Source: UBA937 sp031549725 (GTDB lineage: Bacteria; Spirochaetota; Spirochaetia; Treponematales; Breznakiellaceae). From it: a stretch of DNA of 41,932 bases. Positions 41,888 to 41,932 of this stretch are shown here, one piece after another. The notes below the pieces were generated by a model. That model did not search any database and was not told the DNA's origin. It saw nothing but the letters and a program-made list of their open reading frames with translations. Within the stretch, counting starts at the first letter, position 1. Every line of letters starts with the position of its first letter. Position numbers and translations under genes: made by a program. The DNA lies in assembly GCA_031549725.1 (NCBI GenBank), contig JAVBPH010000040.1, positions 1-41,932 on the forward strand, in the 5' to 3' direction.

Positions 41888-41932
41888 TTCCTTAGATGTA
41901 CCATGGAGAAACTTTTTTATTTCGTTATAGGA

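Overview
The window looks like chromosome from a spirochaete, most likely a Treponema of the environmental or termite-gut kind. The evidence is the gene order rpsP-khpA-rimM-trmD-rplS running into a FliK-like protein, an FlhB C-domain protein, an HD-GYP protein and YraN. An EF-G with the AHIDSGKT P-loop of the spirochaete/mitochondrial type, many lipoproteins and moderate GC agree with this. The genus is inferred from gene content, since there is no rRNA here.

Layout. 1-3515: the end of an unknown gene, a RecA-like ATPase and an EF-G, both on the minus strand. 3516-6843: an accessory stretch with an XRE regulator, tRNA-Val(CAC), and a 1.9-kb insert bounded by a perfect 48-bp direct repeat of the tRNA 3' half. 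The insert holds a HI1419/HI1420-type toxin-antitoxin pair, an orphan HicB-like antitoxin and a decayed reading frame, but no integrase. 6844-10816: a lamin-tail-like lipoprotein, an unknown protein, LrgA/LrgB, and a receiver/ATPase/cyclic-nucleotide-binding sensor. 11130-11956: a second XRE regulator, paralogous to the first, then a block of nested inverted repeats. 11957-18860: twelve plus-strand genes, most with overlapping start and stop codons, running from ribosomal protein S16 to a diguanylate cyclase. 18927-21189: mtnN-luxS (SAH detoxification and AI-2 formation), then an AT-rich lipoprotein gene for an M48-like pseudo-peptidase whose 3' end copies the 3' end of luxS. 21250-23622: an EreA/ChaN-like lipoprotein, tRNA-Gly(CCC) followed by a 211-bp multi-hairpin element carrying copies of the tRNA end in both orientations, and acylphosphatase. 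23811-26689: purA-guaA. 26764-26917: another inverted-repeat-bounded element. 26943-32206: a HEAT-like protein, then ridA-aminotransferase-nhaC divergent from a YheO-type regulator, and a small cysteine-containing lipoprotein. 32439-37945: two unknown proteins, a DinB-like protein, a membrane diguanylate cyclase and an exported zinc-ribbon-like protein. 38153-41768: a heterodimeric ABC exporter.

How the genes work together. The ribosome and tRNA-modification genes appear translationally coupled to motility-type and c-di-GMP genes. The HD-GYP protein in this operon lacks an expected metal-binding histidine, while both diguanylate cyclases in the window keep active-site and I-site motifs. MtnN and LuxS act in sequence. 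PurA and GuaA are the two branch enzymes after IMP. RidA, the aminotransferase and the NhaC antiporter form a likely amino-acid use cluster under the divergent regulator.

The least explained signals are two tRNA-end duplications (tRNA-Val and tRNA-Gly), a duplicated luxS gene end, and several palindromic repeat families. They suggest repeated small insertions at conserved gene 3' ends without an encoded recombinase. No complete new defence or metabolic system is evident.
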